Below, piece by piece: positions 5,608 through 6,615 of a DNA stretch of 6,615 nucleotides. Each line of letters starts with the position of its first letter. Within the stretch, counting starts at the first letter, position 1. The DNA is taken from the NCBI GenBank assembly GCA_003564655.1, contig PXES01000251.1, positions 1 through 6,615 on the forward strand, read 5' to 3'. The notes under the pieces were generated by a model. That model was given only the letters and a program-made list of their open reading frames with translations, was not told the DNA's origin and made no database searches. A program made the position numbers and the translations under genes. The DNA is from Paracoccaceae bacterium (GTDB lineage Bacteria; Pseudomonadota; Alphaproteobacteria; Rhodobacterales; Rhodobacteraceae).

Positions 5608-5636
5608 CCCTAGCCTGTTCGCAGACCCGGTGCAAA
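5608..5636 (-). promoter_or_regulatory. Weak housekeeping-type promoter candidate for purQ
   Basis: Reading the - strand, TTTGCA (5636-5631) resembles a -35 box, and CTAGGG (5613-5608), 17 bases downstream, resembles the GC-shifted -10 boxes of this group. Initiation would fall near 5600, leaving a leader of roughly 27 bases with the Shine-Dalgarno inside it. Match to the classical boxes is only partial. A small hairpin GGCGG/CCGCC (5647-5651 with 5656-5660), just upstream of the -35 box, might end the dehydrogenase transcript. No other promoter is evident before dctB, so this one could also serve dctBD. Confidence 0.3.
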
Positions 5637-5696
5637 GGAAATGCGCGGCGGGGTGCCGCCCGAGGGCGCAGCCGCTTCAAGGACGCCCCCTGTCGA

Positions 5697-6615
5697 TCAG
5701 CCCTGAAAATCCGAGATGACCGCCACGCCGGGCGCTGCAGGGCCGTCGAAGCGCGCAAGCTCTGCCCCCGCGCGCGACAGCGCGACCTCGCGTCCGATCA
5801 TGGGGGTGAAATCCACCAGACCGGCATCGATCATGCCCAGCAGCGAGGGGTATCTGTGCGACGGCATGCCGCGCGTGCCGAAAAGCGCGAGGTTTTTCTG
5901 ATAGACCGCGCTCATGTCGATGTCCATGCGCGCATCCGGCCCAGAGGGCATGCCCACCTGCACATGCCGCCCCAGCGGACGCAGACAATGCAGCGAGGCA
6001 TTGGTGGTCTGCGCGATCCCCAGCGCCTCGACCGAGACATGGGCGCCGCCTGACGTTGCATCGCGGATGGCCTGCGCGACACCACCGTCGCGGGCGTCAA
6101 GCGCCAGTTCCGCGCCAAGTGCGCGCGCATGCGCCAGCTTCTCGGGCACGACATCGACCACCACGACGCGCGCGCCCAGGGCGCGCGCCAGGATCAGCGT
6201 GGCCAGCCCGATGCCGCCCGTGCCATGCACTGCCAGCCACTCGCCCGGGGCAAGGGCGGCGCGGTCCGAGAGCGCGTGAAACGCCGTCGTCACCCGGCAG
6301 CCCAGACCGGCCGCCAGCACCGGCGACATGCCCTGCGGCAGGCGCGTCAGGTTATGCGCGGGGGGCACGGCGATATATTCGGCGAAGGCGCCGGGTTCGC
6401 CAAAGCCGGGCAGGCGCTGCTCGGGGCAGGTGTTGGACACCCCCGCGCGGCAGGACGGGCATGTCCCGCAAGCCAGGATGAAGGGCGCGATGACCTGCGC
6501 GCCGCCCTCCCAGCCAGTGCGCGGCCCGGCGGCGACAACCTCGCCGCAATATTCATGGCCCGGAATCTGGCCCGGTTTCACCCGCGGGTGATGACCGCTA
6601 TAGCCATGCCAGTCC
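5697..6615 (-). CDS. Zinc-dependent alcohol dehydrogenase family protein (N-terminus cut by window edge)
   Basis: Medium-chain dehydrogenase/reductase that oxidises an alcohol or polyol, or reduces an aldehyde, with a nicotinamide cofactor; the substrate is unknown. The frame is open to the right edge, and its first residues, DWHGYSGHHPRVKPG, match the segment just after the first catalytic-zinc cysteine of the (C)xSDWHG subfamily, so about 40 N-terminal residues are outside. 305 residues are visible. Catalytic-site ligands H20-E21 (PGHEY) and C106 (GLGCRVTTAFHAL) are present. Four structural-zinc cysteines occur at 49, 52, 55 and 63 (C-x2-C-x2-C-x7-C). The Rossmann motif GTGGIG is at 131-136, and D154 at the end of the second strand favours NAD(H) over NADP(H). 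Residue numbers count from the first visible codon. A GTG at 6581 could be taken for a start, but homology clearly continues upstream of it. It lies 123 bp upstream of purQ on the same strand, with no evident functional link. Confidence 0.9.
   Translation of the reverse strand, partial: DWHGYSGHHPRVKPGQIPGHEYCGEVVAAGPRTGWEGGAQVIAPFILACGTCPSCRAGVSNTCPEQRLPGFGEPGAFAEYIAVPPAHNLTRLPQGMSPVLAAGLGCRVTTAFHALSDRAALAPGEWLAVHGTGGIGLATLILARALGARVVVVDVVPEKLAHARALGAELALDARDGGVAQAIRDATSGGAHVSVEALGIAQTTNASLHCLRPLGRHVQVGMPSGPDARMDIDMSAVYQKNLALFGTRGMPSHRYPSLLGMIDAGLVDFTPMIGREVALSRAGAELARFDGPAAPGVAVISDFQG

Noticed and set aside
5659..5669. CCCGAGGGCGC shared with the arm of the hairpin at 1463-1473
   Set aside because: An 11-base GC-rich match in such a GC-rich sequence, without its inverted partner nearby, is weak evidence for a repeat family. 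It would need a genome-wide count.
5574..5696. Possible sigma-54 promoter upstream of purQ (TTTGCA next to upstream GG)
   Set aside because: No GG-N10-GC spacing is present; the site fits a weak -35 box better.
4704..6053. Long + strand frame antisense to purQ and part of the dehydrogenase (about 449 codons)
   Set aside because: Antisense shadow with no domain signal; it crosses two well-supported genes and their gap.
1..6615. CRISPR array, tRNA/rRNA genes, insertion sequences, prophage or toxin-antitoxin genes
   Set aside because: No spaced direct repeats, cloverleaf sequences, transposase motifs or terminal repeats were seen. Apart from the 1359-1722 gap, the window is packed with housekeeping and regulatory genes of uniform composition.

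Overview
The window is GC-rich and gene-dense. It looks like chromosomal DNA of an alphaproteobacterium in the Rhodobacterales (Rhodobacteraceae/Roseobacter group). The grounds are the style of the LepB and RNase III proteins, the stand-alone PurQ (three-part PurS/PurQ/PurL enzyme), and a DctB/DctD two-component pair. I identified the proteins by eye from motifs and remembered family sequences; no database search was run.

Layout. On the + strand, the 3' part of lepB (signal peptidase I, cut by the left edge) overlaps rnc (RNase III) by four bases. A 364-bp convergent intergenic region (1359-1722) follows. It has no credible gene but is full of strong inverted repeats, and a textbook G-quadruplex motif sits in the loop of one hairpin. 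On the - strand, read right to left, come a zinc-dependent alcohol dehydrogenase (cut by the right edge), purQ, dctB and dctD. The gaps are 123 bp before purQ, 46 bp between purQ and dctB, and 43 bp between dctB and dctD. The last three could share a transcript, with a weak promoter candidate upstream of purQ.

How the genes work together. LepB and RNase III are housekeeping functions usually followed by era in this group; here the string stops after rnc and meets dctD head-on. DctB (membrane sensor kinase) and DctD (response regulator) form one signalling unit. The transporter genes they would normally control are not in the window. PurQ supplies ammonia for purine synthesis and has no evident functional link to its neighbours.

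The most interesting point is DctD. It has the domain order of a sigma-54 activator (receiver, AAA+, Fis-type HTH), but the GAFTGA loop that contacts sigma-54 is missing and shortened, and the Walker B Asp-Glu pair is reversed to Glu-Asp. Walker A, the arginine fingers, the receiver aspartate and the HTH are intact. This suggests an activator that no longer remodels sigma-54 RNA polymerase, as established for Rhodobacter capsulatus NtrC. The DctB sensor domain also departs from the known dicarboxylate-binding motif, so the ligand should not be assumed. The second point of interest is the hairpin/G-quadruplex cluster between rnc and dctD.
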